The notes under the pieces: generated by a model
What the model was told of the DNA's origin: nothing
Database searches by the model: none
Seen by the model: the letters and a program-made list of their open reading frames with translations, nothing else
Program-made: the position numbers and the translations under genes
Source: Psychrobacter sp. GP33
GTDB taxonomy: Bacteria; Pseudomonadota; Gammaproteobacteria; Pseudomonadales; Moraxellaceae
DNA: 64,000 nt
Assembly (NCBI RefSeq): GCF_014119005.1
Contig: NZ_JACGYX010000005.1
Span: 186,001 to 250,000 of the forward strand
Direction of reading: 5' to 3'
Part shown: one piece after another, positions 17,311 through 27,276 of the stretch
How positions within the stretch are numbered: position 1 is the first letter of the stretch
Layout of the letters: the number at the start of each line of letters is the position of its first letter

Positions 17311-19197
17311 CTAAGTTTTATCGTTAGGACTCGGCGAGTCTGTCACCTCAACAGGCGTTGCTTGTTGTCTTAACGCTTCATGAAATTCACCCAAATCCAT
17401 TTTTCGGGCTTTATCAATATCTTCATCAAACAAACTCTCAAGCTCTGCCAAGGCGGATTGCGCCGACTCAATCATACTGGCTTCGTCACCATAAATGGCT
17501 TGTTGGCGTTCAATCAAATCATCGTCGTAATTACGAAAAGTTTGAATGGTTTCGCGTGCTTTTTGCGGCGATATACCCAGCAGTTGCAAAGACTCACGCG
17601 ACATATCGAGCGATGATAAATAAGTCTCACGCCAAATATGGCGCACACCGACTTCACGCAGGCGGTAGTAATGCTGACGGTCACGTGCGCGCGCTAAAAT
17701 AATCAGATTGGGATAATTGCGGGTTAAATACTGCGCAGTGGTTATCGAGCGCTCCAAATCATCTACCGCAATAATAAATAAGCGGGCTTTTTTGATACCT
17801 GCTGCACGCAAAATTTCAGGATTTTTTGGGTCGCCATAATAGACTTGATTGCCGAATTTACGCACAAAATCTACCCGATTTGCAGAACGTTCAATCGCGG
17901 TAAATTCAATATTGTGCAGCCGTAATACCCGCCCAATAATCTGTCCAACGCGTCCAAAGCCAGCAATAATGACTGCATGCTCTTCGTCAGGAATGGTGTC
18001 GTATTCACGGCTGGGTTTTCGCTTGGCAAAATAAGGCTCGCCAAACTTCTCTAATAGTACAAAGGCAACTGGGGTAAGCGCCATTGAAATGGTGACAATA
18101 AGGTTCAGCATATTCGCTAGCTCAGGGCGCAAGACATTTTGAGCAGACGCCACACTAAACAAAACAAAGGCAAATTCTCCGCCTTGTGCCAACGTCACCC
18201 CCAGTCGAATACTGGTCGGCCAGCGATTACCAGAAACCTTGGCAATTGCAGTGACTACACCGAACTTTAGAAACATGAGCCCAATGGCACAGCCAATAAC
18301 AAATAGTGGCTGAGACATGACCAGTTTAACGTCAGTTAGCATACCTACCGACATAAAAAATAAGCCGAGCAATAGCCCTTTAAATGGCTCGATACTAGCC
18401 TCTAACTCATGTCGGTACTCAGAATCAGCGAGTAATACGCCAGTTAAAAATGCGCCTAACGCCATTGATAGCCCGATATGCTCCATTAATATGGACACAC
18501 CCATAACGATAAATAGCGCCACAGCGGTGAGCAATTCACTGGCACCACTTAATGCCACAAATTTAAAAAATGGACGCACGATATAGCGGCTAGAAAAAAT
18601 CAAACCTGCAAAAACAGCAAATACTTTGCCAAAATAAATTAAATCGTAGCTTTGTTCACGTACGCCTGATAAGAAGGGAATAACCGCCAGTAACGGAATA
18701 ACAGCGATATCTTGAAACAGTAAAATAGTAAAAGCTTCACGCCCATGAGTGCTAGAGAGTTGCTGTTTTTCCGTCAAAATTTGCAAAACAAAGGCGGTGG
18801 AGGAGAGTGCCAAGCCAAAGCCGACGATAAAAGCAGTATCTAATTGTAATGAGAAAAACTGATATAAAATTGCCATCAGTAGCACGCCAGTCAACCCGAC
18901 TTGCAAACCGCCAAGCATAAAGATAGATCGCCGTAGCGCCCAAAGGCGAGAGGGTTGTAGCTCAAGCCCTATAATAAATAGCAGCATGACCACGCCAAAC
19001 TCAGAAAAATGCAGCAGGCTTTCAGCATCGCCAACGATATCAAAAGCACTGGGACCAAGTATTAAGCCGGTGATTAAATAACCCAGCACCGTGGCGATGC
19101 CAAACCGCTTGCCCAGCGGTACAAAAAGTAGCGCTGCACCCAGAAAAATAGTCGCTTGTAACATCAAGTTTGGTGAGCCGATAGCGGCAGCGAACAT
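17311..19197 (-). CDS. KefB/KefC-like monovalent cation:proton antiporter (CPA2)
   Basis: 628 aa. About 12-13 membrane helices form a Na+/H+ exchanger domain (residues 1-385) with the CPA2 signatures LGYLITGLILGP, FSEFGVVMLLFIIGLEL and ALSSTAFVLQIL. A cytosolic TrkA-N/RCK domain follows: VIIAGFGRVGQIIGRVL, YYGDPKNPEILRAAG and ARARDRQHYYRLREVGV. E. coli KefB/KefC are glutathione-gated K+ efflux systems activated by electrophiles; a KefF/KefG-type ancillary gene is not adjacent here. The acidic tail (ALAELESLFDEDIDKA) matches the Kef group. The transported ion and gating ligand are inferred from the family. Confidence 0.88.
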   Translation of the reverse strand: MFAAAIGSPNLMLQATIFLGAALLFVPLGKRFGIATVLGYLITGLILGPSAFDIVGDAESLLHFSEFGVVMLLFIIGLELQPSRLWALRRSIFMLGGLQVGLTGVLLMAILYQFFSLQLDTAFIVGFGLALSSTAFVLQILTEKQQLSSTHGREAFTILLFQDIAVIPLLAVIPFLSGVREQSYDLIYFGKVFAVFAGLIFSSRYIVRPFFKFVALSGASELLTAVALFIVMGVSILMEHIGLSMALGAFLTGVLLADSEYRHELEASIEPFKGLLLGLFFMSVGMLTDVKLVMSQPLFVIGCAIGLMFLKFGVVTAIAKVSGNRWPTSIRLGVTLAQGGEFAFVLFSVASAQNVLRPELANMLNLIVTISMALTPVAFVLLEKFGEPYFAKRKPSREYDTIPDEEHAVIIAGFGRVGQIIGRVLRLHNIEFTAIERSANRVDFVRKFGNQVYYGDPKNPEILRAAGIKKARLFIIAVDDLERSITTAQYLTRNYPNLIILARARDRQHYYRLREVGVRHIWRETYLSSLDMSRESLQLLGISPQKARETIQTFRNYDDDLIERQQAIYGDEASMIESAQSALAELESLFDEDIDKARKMDLGEFHEALRQQATPVEVTDSPSPNDKT

Positions 19198-19275
19198 ATT
19201 GTTTCCTCAGCAGTGTCTAAAAAATGGTACAACAAAAAACAGCACAAAAAGTATTAAGAATAAGTGTGATAAAAA

Positions 19276-20007
19276 TTATTTTTTACGATAGATTTTCCAC
19301 TCGCCATTGTCCGCTAATGGATTGCTATAAGCATCATTACGGCGCTTGCGCGGCGTTTGCCGACTGTCAACAATTTTAAAATTAGGCAGGGCATGGACAA
19401 TAAGACCGGTACGATAAAAACGTAACCGCTCAGGCTCTAACATCTCGCCCTTATTATCACGGCAAAACACATAAGCACGCAAATCAATAAACTCTCGATG
19501 CGCCACCAATCGTGCCTCATCATTAGCCTCAAATATTGCTGACATACGTGTGATTTCTTGCGGGGTATAATCGCCACATTTATCTATCACCGCACCAACA
19601 GAACCGAAGCTTTTTGATTCTTTAGCACGAGTTTTGGTCAGATGTAAGCGTTGAACGTGATAAACAAATTGCGGAATTTCAAGGCTGGCAGGAAGCGGTA
19701 GATAATCTGGCGGCAAGTAGGCGCTCGGATAAAACGCCATCGCACGGTCAATGAGCGCTTGCCAACCTTGCTGATAGGTTTGTACTTCTGCCAAATTACC
19801 TTCATAGATGGGCATATCACGAACTTGGCGTAAAATATCAGGTGGAAAATGAGCATCCCGAAAACGCGCGATATCCTCTTGCAGCGTTGAGAGCAACAGT
19901 TTCGCATGTTTTTTACCCTCTGTAGATAAAGGGTCAAGGATAGCGCCTTCTAATAAAGTTGGGGCGACAAAAGCGGCTGAACGTCTAGACATGGTAGTGG
20001 TCATCAA
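19276..20007 (-). CDS. Conserved hypothetical cytosolic protein
   Basis: 243 aa with no signal peptide, transmembrane segment or motif I recognise. It is mixed alpha/beta in appearance, with Pro/Tyr-rich SAYLPPDYLPLPAS and a basic C-terminus (RQTPRKRRND). Coding status is supported by the long unbroken frame and by codon use like its neighbours. It ends 78 bases before the KefB-like start on the same strand and may be cotranscribed with it. Start choices among Met1, Met2 and Met6 cannot be separated. Confidence 0.6.
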   Translation of the reverse strand: MMTTTMSRRSAAFVAPTLLEGAILDPLSTEGKKHAKLLLSTLQEDIARFRDAHFPPDILRQVRDMPIYEGNLAEVQTYQQGWQALIDRAMAFYPSAYLPPDYLPLPASLEIPQFVYHVQRLHLTKTRAKESKSFGSVGAVIDKCGDYTPQEITRMSAIFEANDEARLVAHREFIDLRAYVFCRDNKGEMLEPERLRFYRTGLIVHALPNFKIVDSRQTPRKRRNDAYSNPLADNGEWKIYRKK

Positions 20008-20309
20008 ATGGTAGTAAGTAACAACTTGGATAAAGTAAATAAAGAGATAGCAAAATCAATAAAGGCAAACAATAATCAAAGGGTCATTTATTTTTATCAT
20101 TTTTCTCATCCTAACACAACGCTACAAACGGGCGTGCGATTAATTTGTTGATGATTTTTGACCTTATCGATTTTATCTTGCCAATTTCTCATAGAGATAT
20201 GTATCTTTATCTTTTTATAAGAGAACTTTAATAAATGAGAAGTACTTATAAATCCATAATAAAAAAGATTATATTAAGCGTTCGACAACAATAACAAACA
20301 GCAGCGTTT
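20008..20309. other. Intergenic gap between divergent hypothetical genes
   Basis: About 300 AT-rich bases between two divergently oriented hypothetical genes; it should contain both promoters. I see no hairpin, repeat or RNA gene that I can support. Confidence 0.4.
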
Positions 20310-20639
20310 ATGGAGTTTTATGTGTATATAAATAAAGATAAAAAAATAAGAACGGATTATCAAAAACATCGTTTTATCTTGGATATACTGAGTAAAGTAA
20401 TAACAAACTTGTTGAGCGCCGGACTGTTACTTTTTTTTGGATATTGGCTGTTCTTTACCTCTAATATGGGTTCTTCTTATTTGCCAAATGTTAGAGATGG
20501 GGTATTTGATATGGGAATTCGATTTACTTTATTAGGTCTCGCGACGCTAATTTGGCTGCTAACACCGATTTGGTTCTTTTGGTCGACTATTCGTTATGGC
20601 TATCAGCGTTATCAGGAATATCAAAGTTATAAGCGTTAA
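20310..20639 (+). CDS. Small two-helix membrane protein, unknown
   Basis: 109 aa. A basic N-terminus (KDKKIRTDYQKHRF) precedes two hydrophobic helices (about 32-50 and 73-95) and a Tyr/Gln/Arg-rich tail (RYGYQRYQEYQSYKR). No family is recognised. The topology and aromatic codon use suggest a real gene, but there is no functional context. The neighbouring cation exporter is convergent. Confidence 0.5.
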   Translation: MEFYVYINKDKKIRTDYQKHRFILDILSKVITNLLSAGLLLFFGYWLFFTSNMGSSYLPNVRDGVFDMGIRFTLLGLATLIWLLTPIWFFWSTIRYGYQRYQEYQSYKR

Positions 20640-20740
20640 CAGTCTTATAAACGCATAAGTTAAAAAGCCAAAGGGTAGGCTGTATGATAAGTTTTTTAGC
20701 GCCTAAAAAAGATGATAGTTGGAAAAATTGGGTATATCAA

Positions 20741-21817
20741 TCAATGGGAATGCCCATGATGATGACTACTATTGCTTGTAGAACGAGCAGCAATATCGCA
20801 AACGAGCGCGTCAGAGTGGGCGACAGTTTGTGGATGAGTGCCGCTTTCTACTTGAATGGTCGCATGACTAATACTCAAGTCTTGCAGCCGTTGTTCAAGC
20901 TCAGCAATGAGCTTGCTTGCCTCGTGAATGCGCATGTCGCCATCGACAACCACATGACACGATAGTGCATGCAGACCACTGGTAATACTCCAAACGTGGA
21001 TATCATGCACTTTTTGCACCTGCGCATGCTCAACCAAGCGCTGCTCAATTGTTTCTAGTGATAATCCCTTTGGCGTGCCTTCCATCAATATATGTACCGA
21101 ATCGCGCATCACGCGGCAGCCGCTTATTAATATCAATATTGCGACGATAACGGAAGCGGCAGCATCTGCCCATACCCAACCCAACGTCATCATTAATAAC
21201 GCAGCGATAATGGCAGCAACCGAACCCATTAAATCACTTAACACATGCAAATAGGCGCTTTGCATATTAAGGTTATCAGGTTTGTTTGTATCAGCATCTG
21301 AAGTGGCACCATGATTGTGTCCATGTCCATCATGGCTACCACGATGCATCAGCCATGCCACCCCTATATTAACCAACATACCGATGGTAGCGATGATAAG
21401 CATCCCTTGGGTGGCGATTTCTGGCGGTGAATTAAAGCGTTTAATGGCTTCATAAAAAATCATCAGTGCGATAATTACCAGCGTTGCCCCATTAACCCCC
21501 GCCACCAATATCTCAAAGCGCTTATAGCCAAAAGTTTTTTGACTTGTGGCTGCTTTTTCACCGATTTTAAACGCCAGTAGCGTTGCGCCCAAGGCAATGG
21601 CATCGCTCAGCATGTGCCCAGCGTCAGACAATAGGGCTAAGCTGCCCGTCAGCCAGCCGCCAATGGCTTCAACCACCATATAACCAGCAATGATAATAAA
21701 GCTAAATAATAAAGTGCGCTGATAGCCTTTGGTGCTCTGCCCACTATTATGGTTATCAGAATGACCGTCTAAGCGTTTATCATTATTTGATTCAAGCTGG
21801 GAATGGTGTTGACTCAT
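20741..21817 (-). CDS. Cation diffusion facilitator (ZitB/CzcD-type metal exporter)
   Basis: 358 aa from the ATG at 21817; a longer frame from 21832 has no ribosome-binding site. Six membrane helices with the CDF zinc-site pattern SLALLSDAGHMLSDAIAL (the H-D-x-x-x-D motif). A cytosolic His-rich loop (GSHDGHGHNHG) lies between helices IV and V, and a second HVLSDLMGSVAA site follows. A C-terminal CDF dimerisation domain (VQKVHDIHVWSITSG) ends in another His cluster (SSHHHGHSH). This is the zinc-type CDF arrangement; Zn2+ (perhaps Co/Cd) efflux is the likely role. No metal regulator is adjacent. Confidence 0.92.
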   Translation of the reverse strand: MSQHHSQLESNNDKRLDGHSDNHNSGQSTKGYQRTLLFSFIIIAGYMVVEAIGGWLTGSLALLSDAGHMLSDAIALGATLLAFKIGEKAATSQKTFGYKRFEILVAGVNGATLVIIALMIFYEAIKRFNSPPEIATQGMLIIATIGMLVNIGVAWLMHRGSHDGHGHNHGATSDADTNKPDNLNMQSAYLHVLSDLMGSVAAIIAALLMMTLGWVWADAAASVIVAILILISGCRVMRDSVHILMEGTPKGLSLETIEQRLVEHAQVQKVHDIHVWSITSGLHALSCHVVVDGDMRIHEASKLIAELEQRLQDLSISHATIQVESGTHPQTVAHSDALVCDIAARSTSNSSHHHGHSH

Positions 21818-21975
21818 AACGACACTCAGCATAATAAAAGTTAAAAGGGTTTTATATTAATAAAGCATCTAAAAAACTTAACATATCCGCTAGTAAATAG
21901 CTGTAAACCACAAGTATCAGTCTTAAAGCCACTACCAATATAAAGTTAAATGTAGATAATGACAAAGAAAAAATA

Positions 21976-24237
21976 CTACCAACCTACCGGATCAATATCT
22001 AAAGTGAGCTTTAAATACTTAGCGCTGGGCAGCGCAAGTACGGGTTGCCACCAGTGGTTTAACACTTGATGTAATTGATTGCGGTTTTTGGCGAGTAGTA
22101 ACAGTTGCGCGTGGTAACGGCTATTTTTTTTAGTCATAGGCGCATCAATAGGACCGAGTACCGCTAAATTATGTCCGGCTGGCAAGAGCGCAATGGCATC
22201 TTTTAGTGCTTGAGTCGTGGCAACCAGCGTTTTACCTTCACAGCGAATCAGGGCGGCATGGCTATACGGTGGCAATCCCATCATTTTACGCTCTTGTAAT
22301 AGCTCTTGAGCAAAAGGTAAGTAGCCCTCTTTTACCAGTTTAAGCAATAACGGATTATCAGGTTGTAAGGTTTGAATTAGAACGCGTCCAACTTTATCAC
22401 CGCGACCAGCACGCCCCGCGACTTGAATCATGAGCTGAGCGGTATGTTCAGGCGAGCGGAAATCAGCGGATAAAAAGCCACGATCTGCATTGGGTAAACA
22501 GACCAAGGTGACATTGGGGAAATGATGCCCTTTAGCAACCATCTGCGTACCAACTAAGATGGCAGGTTTGCCTGCATTGATTTGCTGATAGATTTTCTCC
22601 CAGCTGTCCTTTTTGCGTGTGGTATCACGGTCGATTTGAATAATGGGATAAAGCTGTTTGCTGGTTTGTGGATTAGCAAAAATAGCATGCAGGTTTTCAC
22701 TTAGGCGCGTGGTACCCATGCCTTTAGCAGCTATATTTTGACTACTACAATCGGGACATACTGCAGGAATATACGCTTGCCAATCGCAATGGTGGCATTT
22801 AAGGTACGAATTGTGATTGGACTGATTACTATAATGCACGGTTAAATGGGCATCGCAGCGCGGGCAATCAGCTTGCCAACCACAGGCTTCACAGAGTAAA
22901 ACAGGCGCATAACCGCGCCTATTTAGAAAAATTAATACTTGCTCACCGGCTTCCAAAGTTTGCTTTATTGCACCAATTAGCTGGTCCGTCAGTCCAGTAT
23001 CATAACGCGCGCCGTCATCCTGATTTTGCTGATGGGTTGATTGCAAGCGCGCATCAATCAGTTGCATGCTGGCAAGCTTGGCACTACCAGCGCGTGTGCG
23101 CAGTTGGCATTCTATTAACTTGCCGTCAGTCGCTAGTTTTAGGTGCTCAAGAGTCGGCGTTGCCGTACCGAGCACTACAGGAATCTTGGCTTGCATACCG
23201 CGATATAATGCTAAGTCAGCCGCATGATAGCGCAGGCTATCTTGTTGTTTATAAGAGCCATCATGTGCTTCGTCAACGATAATTAGTCCAAGATTGGCAA
23301 AAGGATACAGTACCGCTGAGCGCGTGCCGATAATGATTTGCGCGTGTCCCGTGCGGCAATCTTGCCAGCCTTGCAGTCGATAAGTATCACTCATGCCCGA
23401 ATGTAATAGCACAATTTGCGCCGCAAAACGACTGGCAAAGCGTGCGCGGGTCTGCGGTGTTAGTCCAATCTCAGGCACTAAAATTAGCACTTGCTGACCG
23501 GCTTCTAACACTGCTTGCATTGCTTGCAAGTACACTTCTGTTTTACCACTACCCGTGATACCGTTTAATAAAAATCCACTATATTGCCCAGTACGATGCG
23601 CGCTAAGAATACTATCAACCGCTAATTGTTGCTCGTCATTGAGTGTAAGCGGCATTTTCGCTAAGCTGACCGCTTTGGGGGCTGTTTTTAGCTTAATATA
23701 ACGCTCAATCAGTCCTTTTTCCTCTAACGTCGTTAAAAAACTGCGCTGCATACCTTCTAATAATAAAACCTCTTCACTAGCACCGCGCTCACCGTGCAGC
23801 TTTAACATATCAAATTGCTGCTTTTGCTTATTGGCATTGGCACGAAAATCAGTATCAGTCACATGCGGTAAAATTCGCCAATGGGTAATCAATAAATCCA
23901 GCGGTTTACCTTGACGTATTAACGTTGGCAACATAACAGCCAGCACATCGCCCAAAGGATAATGATAATAACGTGCCAGCCATGATGCCAATGCCAGCAT
24001 TTGCTCATCTAAAATAGGCGTGTCGTCCAAGCATTGAGTAATGGGCTTTAACTTACTGGCAGGGACGCTGCTGTCTACTTGAGCAATATGAGCAACCACA
24101 ATACCTATAAGCGTTTGGCGGCCAAAAGAGACTTGGACACGGCTGCCGATAGTAGGCAACACAGCATTTGTATTTACCAACACGCTATAGTCAAATACTT
24201 GGTAAAGGGGAACGGGTAGAGCGACTTGTACCAACAT
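21976..24237 (-). CDS. priA: Primosomal replication-restart helicase PriA
   Basis: 753 aa. Reloads the replisome at stalled forks. The N-terminal DNA-binding part begins VQVALPVPLYQVFDY. The helicase core has Walker A GITGSGKTE, IIVDEAHDGSYKQQD (DEAH box) and GTATPT. The zinc-binding insertion carries paired cysteines (CEACGWQADCPRC, KCHHCDW, CPDC). Motifs V/VI include GTQMVAKGHHFPNV and QVAGRAGRGDKVGRV. All hallmark residues are present and the length is normal. A 7-bp tandem repeat lies about 107 bases upstream of its start. Confidence 0.97.
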   Translation of the reverse strand: MLVQVALPVPLYQVFDYSVLVNTNAVLPTIGSRVQVSFGRQTLIGIVVAHIAQVDSSVPASKLKPITQCLDDTPILDEQMLALASWLARYYHYPLGDVLAVMLPTLIRQGKPLDLLITHWRILPHVTDTDFRANANKQKQQFDMLKLHGERGASEEVLLLEGMQRSFLTTLEEKGLIERYIKLKTAPKAVSLAKMPLTLNDEQQLAVDSILSAHRTGQYSGFLLNGITGSGKTEVYLQAMQAVLEAGQQVLILVPEIGLTPQTRARFASRFAAQIVLLHSGMSDTYRLQGWQDCRTGHAQIIIGTRSAVLYPFANLGLIIVDEAHDGSYKQQDSLRYHAADLALYRGMQAKIPVVLGTATPTLEHLKLATDGKLIECQLRTRAGSAKLASMQLIDARLQSTHQQNQDDGARYDTGLTDQLIGAIKQTLEAGEQVLIFLNRRGYAPVLLCEACGWQADCPRCDAHLTVHYSNQSNHNSYLKCHHCDWQAYIPAVCPDCSSQNIAAKGMGTTRLSENLHAIFANPQTSKQLYPIIQIDRDTTRKKDSWEKIYQQINAGKPAILVGTQMVAKGHHFPNVTLVCLPNADRGFLSADFRSPEHTAQLMIQVAGRAGRGDKVGRVLIQTLQPDNPLLLKLVKEGYLPFAQELLQERKMMGLPPYSHAALIRCEGKTLVATTQALKDAIALLPAGHNLAVLGPIDAPMTKKNSRYHAQLLLLAKNRNQLHQVLNHWWQPVLALPSAKYLKLTLDIDPVGW

Positions 24238-24343
24238 AACGCGCGGCAGCAGCCTCTTATAGGGTAAAAATAATAGTATGGGGTCTGAATGATAATAACC
24301 GAAATACAGTAGCTAAAATATACGAACTAAAACATAGACGCTG

Positions 24344-24378
24344 AAATATAAAATATAAAATATAAAATATAAAATATA
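24344..24378. repeat. Heptanucleotide microsatellite (AAATATA)5
   Basis: Five uninterrupted copies of AAATATA followed by a partial unit, between ridA and priA and 107 bases upstream of the priA ATG. Perfect short tandem repeats of this kind can slip; a change of one unit would move upstream sequence by 7 bp relative to priA. Confidence 0.9.
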
Positions 24379-24402
24379 AAAACTATTAAACCATTCAACG
24401 CA

Positions 24403-24434
24403 AATAAGCCCAAATAAATATATTCGGGCTTATT
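24403..24434 (-). terminator. Stem-loop after ridA, possible terminator
   Basis: Inverted repeat AATAAGCCC/GGGCTTATT (24403-24411/24426-24434), with an extra AATA/TATT pairing inside the loop. The minus-strand exit is only modestly T-rich (TTATTTG), so termination strength is uncertain. Confidence 0.5.
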
Positions 24435-24510
24435 GATTCACTACAATAGCAGCAAGTTTTAAGTTAATAATAATGTTTCGGCTGTACCGAATAACTAAGT
24501 TATAAAAGTC

Positions 24511-24891
24511 TTAAGCAATATATAAAATAGACTCAATCTCAACCACACCACCTTTAGGTAGCGCCGCCACTTGCACCGCAGCACGTGCAGGATATGGCTC
24601 ACTTAAATTTGCCACAAATACTTCATTAAGTGCAGCAAAGTCATTTAAATCGGTTAACGACACGTTAAATTTAACCACGTCATTTAAGCTACCACCAGCG
24701 GCTTCGCAAATGGCTTTGATATTTTCAAAGGCTTGCTTCGCTTGGGCTGCAAAACCTTCTTTTAGCTCCATAGTCACAGGATCAAGACCAAGCTGACCTG
24801 AGATGTATACCGTGTTGTCAACTTTTACTGCTTGTGAGTAGGTGCCAACAGCGGCAGGGGCTTTATCAGTTGAGATAGTTTGACGAGTCAT
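24511..24891 (-). CDS. ridA: 2-iminobutanoate/2-iminopropanoate deaminase RidA
   Basis: 126 aa, the typical RidA/YjgF length. Hydrolyses reactive enamine/imine intermediates released by PLP enzymes such as threonine dehydratase. Motifs: APAAVGTYSQAVKV, VYISGQLGLDP, and PYPARAAVQVAALPKGG with the substrate-carboxylate Arg, then VEIESILY with the catalytic-region Glu. It lies 198 bases after the spoT stop on the same strand, a common spoT-ridA order in proteobacteria. Confidence 0.96.
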   Translation of the reverse strand: MTRQTISTDKAPAAVGTYSQAVKVDNTVYISGQLGLDPVTMELKEGFAAQAKQAFENIKAICEAAGGSLNDVVKFNVSLTDLNDFAALNEVFVANLSEPYPARAAVQVAALPKGGVVEIESILYIA

Positions 24892-25089
24892 GATATGTCC
24901 TTTTGGGTTTAAAATAGGTTAACTTTTAATATCGCTAACGTTTGAGCAGCTGGCTAGAGAATTTATACCTAGCCATGATAAAGGGTTTTATCCTCTTTTT
25001 CATGGTTTATTTAGCAGCAATCGCACATCACCTTAACTAAAAATCTTACAACCCCTAACATTAAAAATCATCATTCAAAGCTGGTAATC

Positions 25090-27276
25090 TTATAGTTGAT
25101 ATAGACGCATTATATTAGGGAAGCCCAATAAAGAGCGCATACTACGAATACCTTGGGCTAAATGAATACGACTACGAACGATAATATGCATGATGGTATC
25201 GCCACTGCGTACATCAACGGTTTCGATACCGATATTTAGCTGACGTAAATGATAAATGACTTCACTGATTTGCTCATCGCTTAGGGCAATGGATAGCTTT
25301 AAATACGCTGGGAAACGGATTTTCTCATCGTATTCGCCGTTATCATTGCGTCGAATGGCTTTATCGTCACGCCAGCGCAATTGGATGACTTGATAAGGAT
25401 TGTCCTTACGAATATCATCGAGAGAAAAGCATTTATGTCGATGGGCGACCAGTCCGTGGCGTGATAAGTGCCCAACGATAGGATCACCATAAATTGGATG
25501 ACAACAGTTGGCAAAGTCCAGTTCAACGCCCGCAGCATTGGCGACTAGCTGCTGCGGTTGCACCATATCAGTACCGTGCTCTTGTGATTGGATACAGGCG
25601 ACTTCATCGCTAAACAGCCGTGAGACGACAAGTTGGGGCAGTAAGGTTCCAGAGCTGATTTGCTCAAATAAAGTGTTCTTTTCGCTCAAACCGCGCCATT
25701 CAAGTAGATTTTCCCAGTCGCTAGCGCTCAAGTCATCAAGGCTCTTCTGATACGTTTGTAACGCACGGTCCAATGCTTGCTGTCCATGACGCTGCTTGTC
25801 TTCGGGCGCTAAATCTTTGAACCAACGCAGAATCTCTTCACGCGCTTTGTTAGTCACTACAAAGCCAAGCCATTCCGCTTTTGGCTCCGCATCACTTTCA
25901 ACTTCAATCTCAACCGTTTGCCCGTTTTTGACTACCGTACCCAAACGTGCTTTTTTACCATCAATATTGGTACCTACCGCGACGTTACCGACCATAGGAC
26001 CTACCGCATAGGCAAAATCGAGCGCGGTTGCGCCTTGTGGCAACTCATAAGCACGCCCTTGCGGACTGTAACAAAGAATTTTACTAGAGTGCAGGTAATC
26101 CATAAGATCGTTAATAGTCGATACCGCCGCTGAAAAATCTGGGCTATTCTCATTTAACGTGTCTTCATCTACCAAATCTTTCATGTTACGCAGTGATGCT
26201 TGAATGACTGATTGGCTCACATCAGAGGCGTGCTCAGCGCCAATGACCCCAAGTCGTGCCGCATGTTGCATCTGTTTGGTTAAAATCGTGGCTTTAACAA
26301 AGTCATTATCGCGCTCATAAATCAGGGTCAGCGATTGATTGCCACCAGGTAGCGGACGGCGAATATTGTCTTGGATATGGGCATCATCAATTTGATATTT
26401 TTTAATCAAATAATACGCCAGCTTATCGCATTCCTCAATATTATCGAGCACAATCTCAAACGCATAATGGCGTAATAACGCATTGATTTCACCGCGATTA
26501 CGAAAAAATTGGCGGAAAATAACCACACGATTGTCCAATACTTTAACGTGTCCGCTCAGTCCCAGATTGGTCAATACAATGGTTAAATAGCGATGAATGG
26601 CTTCTCGCTGAAAATTACGTCCAAGCCCATGTTGCAACAATTTATCAGACAATTTGTTATACATATCAGAATCAAGGTTGCGATAACACAGCACCTCGAT
26701 ATAATCAGCAATATCATTTAGCCCCATCAATCGAGCGAAGGGAACATAAAAATCCAACGTTTCTTGCGCCGTTGAGCGCTGTTTTTCAGGGCGTACCGAA
26801 TCAAGGGTAGACATATTATGCAGACGGTCAGCGAGCTTAATAATCAATACGCGCGGATCATCAAGGGTAGCGGTCAATATCTTGTGAAAGGTTGCTGCCT
26901 TATTTTCTTGCTTATTGTGCTTCGAGGATTTTAGTTTGGTCACACCATCGACCAGTCGCGCCACCACTGTTCCATAACGCTGCGCCACCTGCTCATCACT
27001 TACTTCCGTATCTTCTACCGTGTCGTGCAAAATCGCAGCGATAATCGTGTCGCGATCCAAGCGAAAGCCTGCCAATATTTCAGCAACCGCAATCGGATGA
27101 GTGATATAAGGTTCTCCAGATTTACGCTTGTCTTTAATATGGGCAATATCACCGAACTCACAAGCATCAATAATATCGCGCCGTTCAGCCACACTCAAAT
27201 AGCCGACCGAACGTAGCAAATTATATTGAGCTTCATCAACCATATGATGACTGAGTTTGGGCAAGGTTTGGCTCAT
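25090..27276 (-). CDS. spoT: SpoT (p)ppGpp hydrolase with degenerate synthetase domain
   Basis: 728 aa, Rel/Spo long family. The HD hydrolase domain is intact: H60 (ITHPIAVAEIL), H84-D85 with E88-D89 (LHDTVEDT), and IIKLADRLHNMSTL. TGS (about 405-465, RAYELPQGATALDFAYAVG) and the C-terminal ACT domain (about 655-728) are present. The middle synthetase domain lacks the usual R-x-K-D loop and the GYQSLHT region reads GGNQSLTLIY, with no recognisable YKPIPGRFKDYI. This agrees with the monofunctional-hydrolase SpoT described for Moraxellaceae (Acinetobacter). It sits downstream of gmk and rpoZ as in E. coli. Confidence 0.95.
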   Translation of the reverse strand: MSQTLPKLSHHMVDEAQYNLLRSVGYLSVAERRDIIDACEFGDIAHIKDKRKSGEPYITHPIAVAEILAGFRLDRDTIIAAILHDTVEDTEVSDEQVAQRYGTVVARLVDGVTKLKSSKHNKQENKAATFHKILTATLDDPRVLIIKLADRLHNMSTLDSVRPEKQRSTAQETLDFYVPFARLMGLNDIADYIEVLCYRNLDSDMYNKLSDKLLQHGLGRNFQREAIHRYLTIVLTNLGLSGHVKVLDNRVVIFRQFFRNRGEINALLRHYAFEIVLDNIEECDKLAYYLIKKYQIDDAHIQDNIRRPLPGGNQSLTLIYERDNDFVKATILTKQMQHAARLGVIGAEHASDVSQSVIQASLRNMKDLVDEDTLNENSPDFSAAVSTINDLMDYLHSSKILCYSPQGRAYELPQGATALDFAYAVGPMVGNVAVGTNIDGKKARLGTVVKNGQTVEIEVESDAEPKAEWLGFVVTNKAREEILRWFKDLAPEDKQRHGQQALDRALQTYQKSLDDLSASDWENLLEWRGLSEKNTLFEQISSGTLLPQLVVSRLFSDEVACIQSQEHGTDMVQPQQLVANAAGVELDFANCCHPIYGDPIVGHLSRHGLVAHRHKCFSLDDIRKDNPYQVIQLRWRDDKAIRRNDNGEYDEKIRFPAYLKLSIALSDEQISEVIYHLRQLNIGIETVDVRSGDTIMHIIVRSRIHLAQGIRSMRSLLGFPNIMRLYQL

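Noticed and set aside
20684..20965. 93-codon plus-strand frame
   Set aside because: Mostly antisense to the well-supported cation diffusion facilitator gene; the peptide has no coherent domain.
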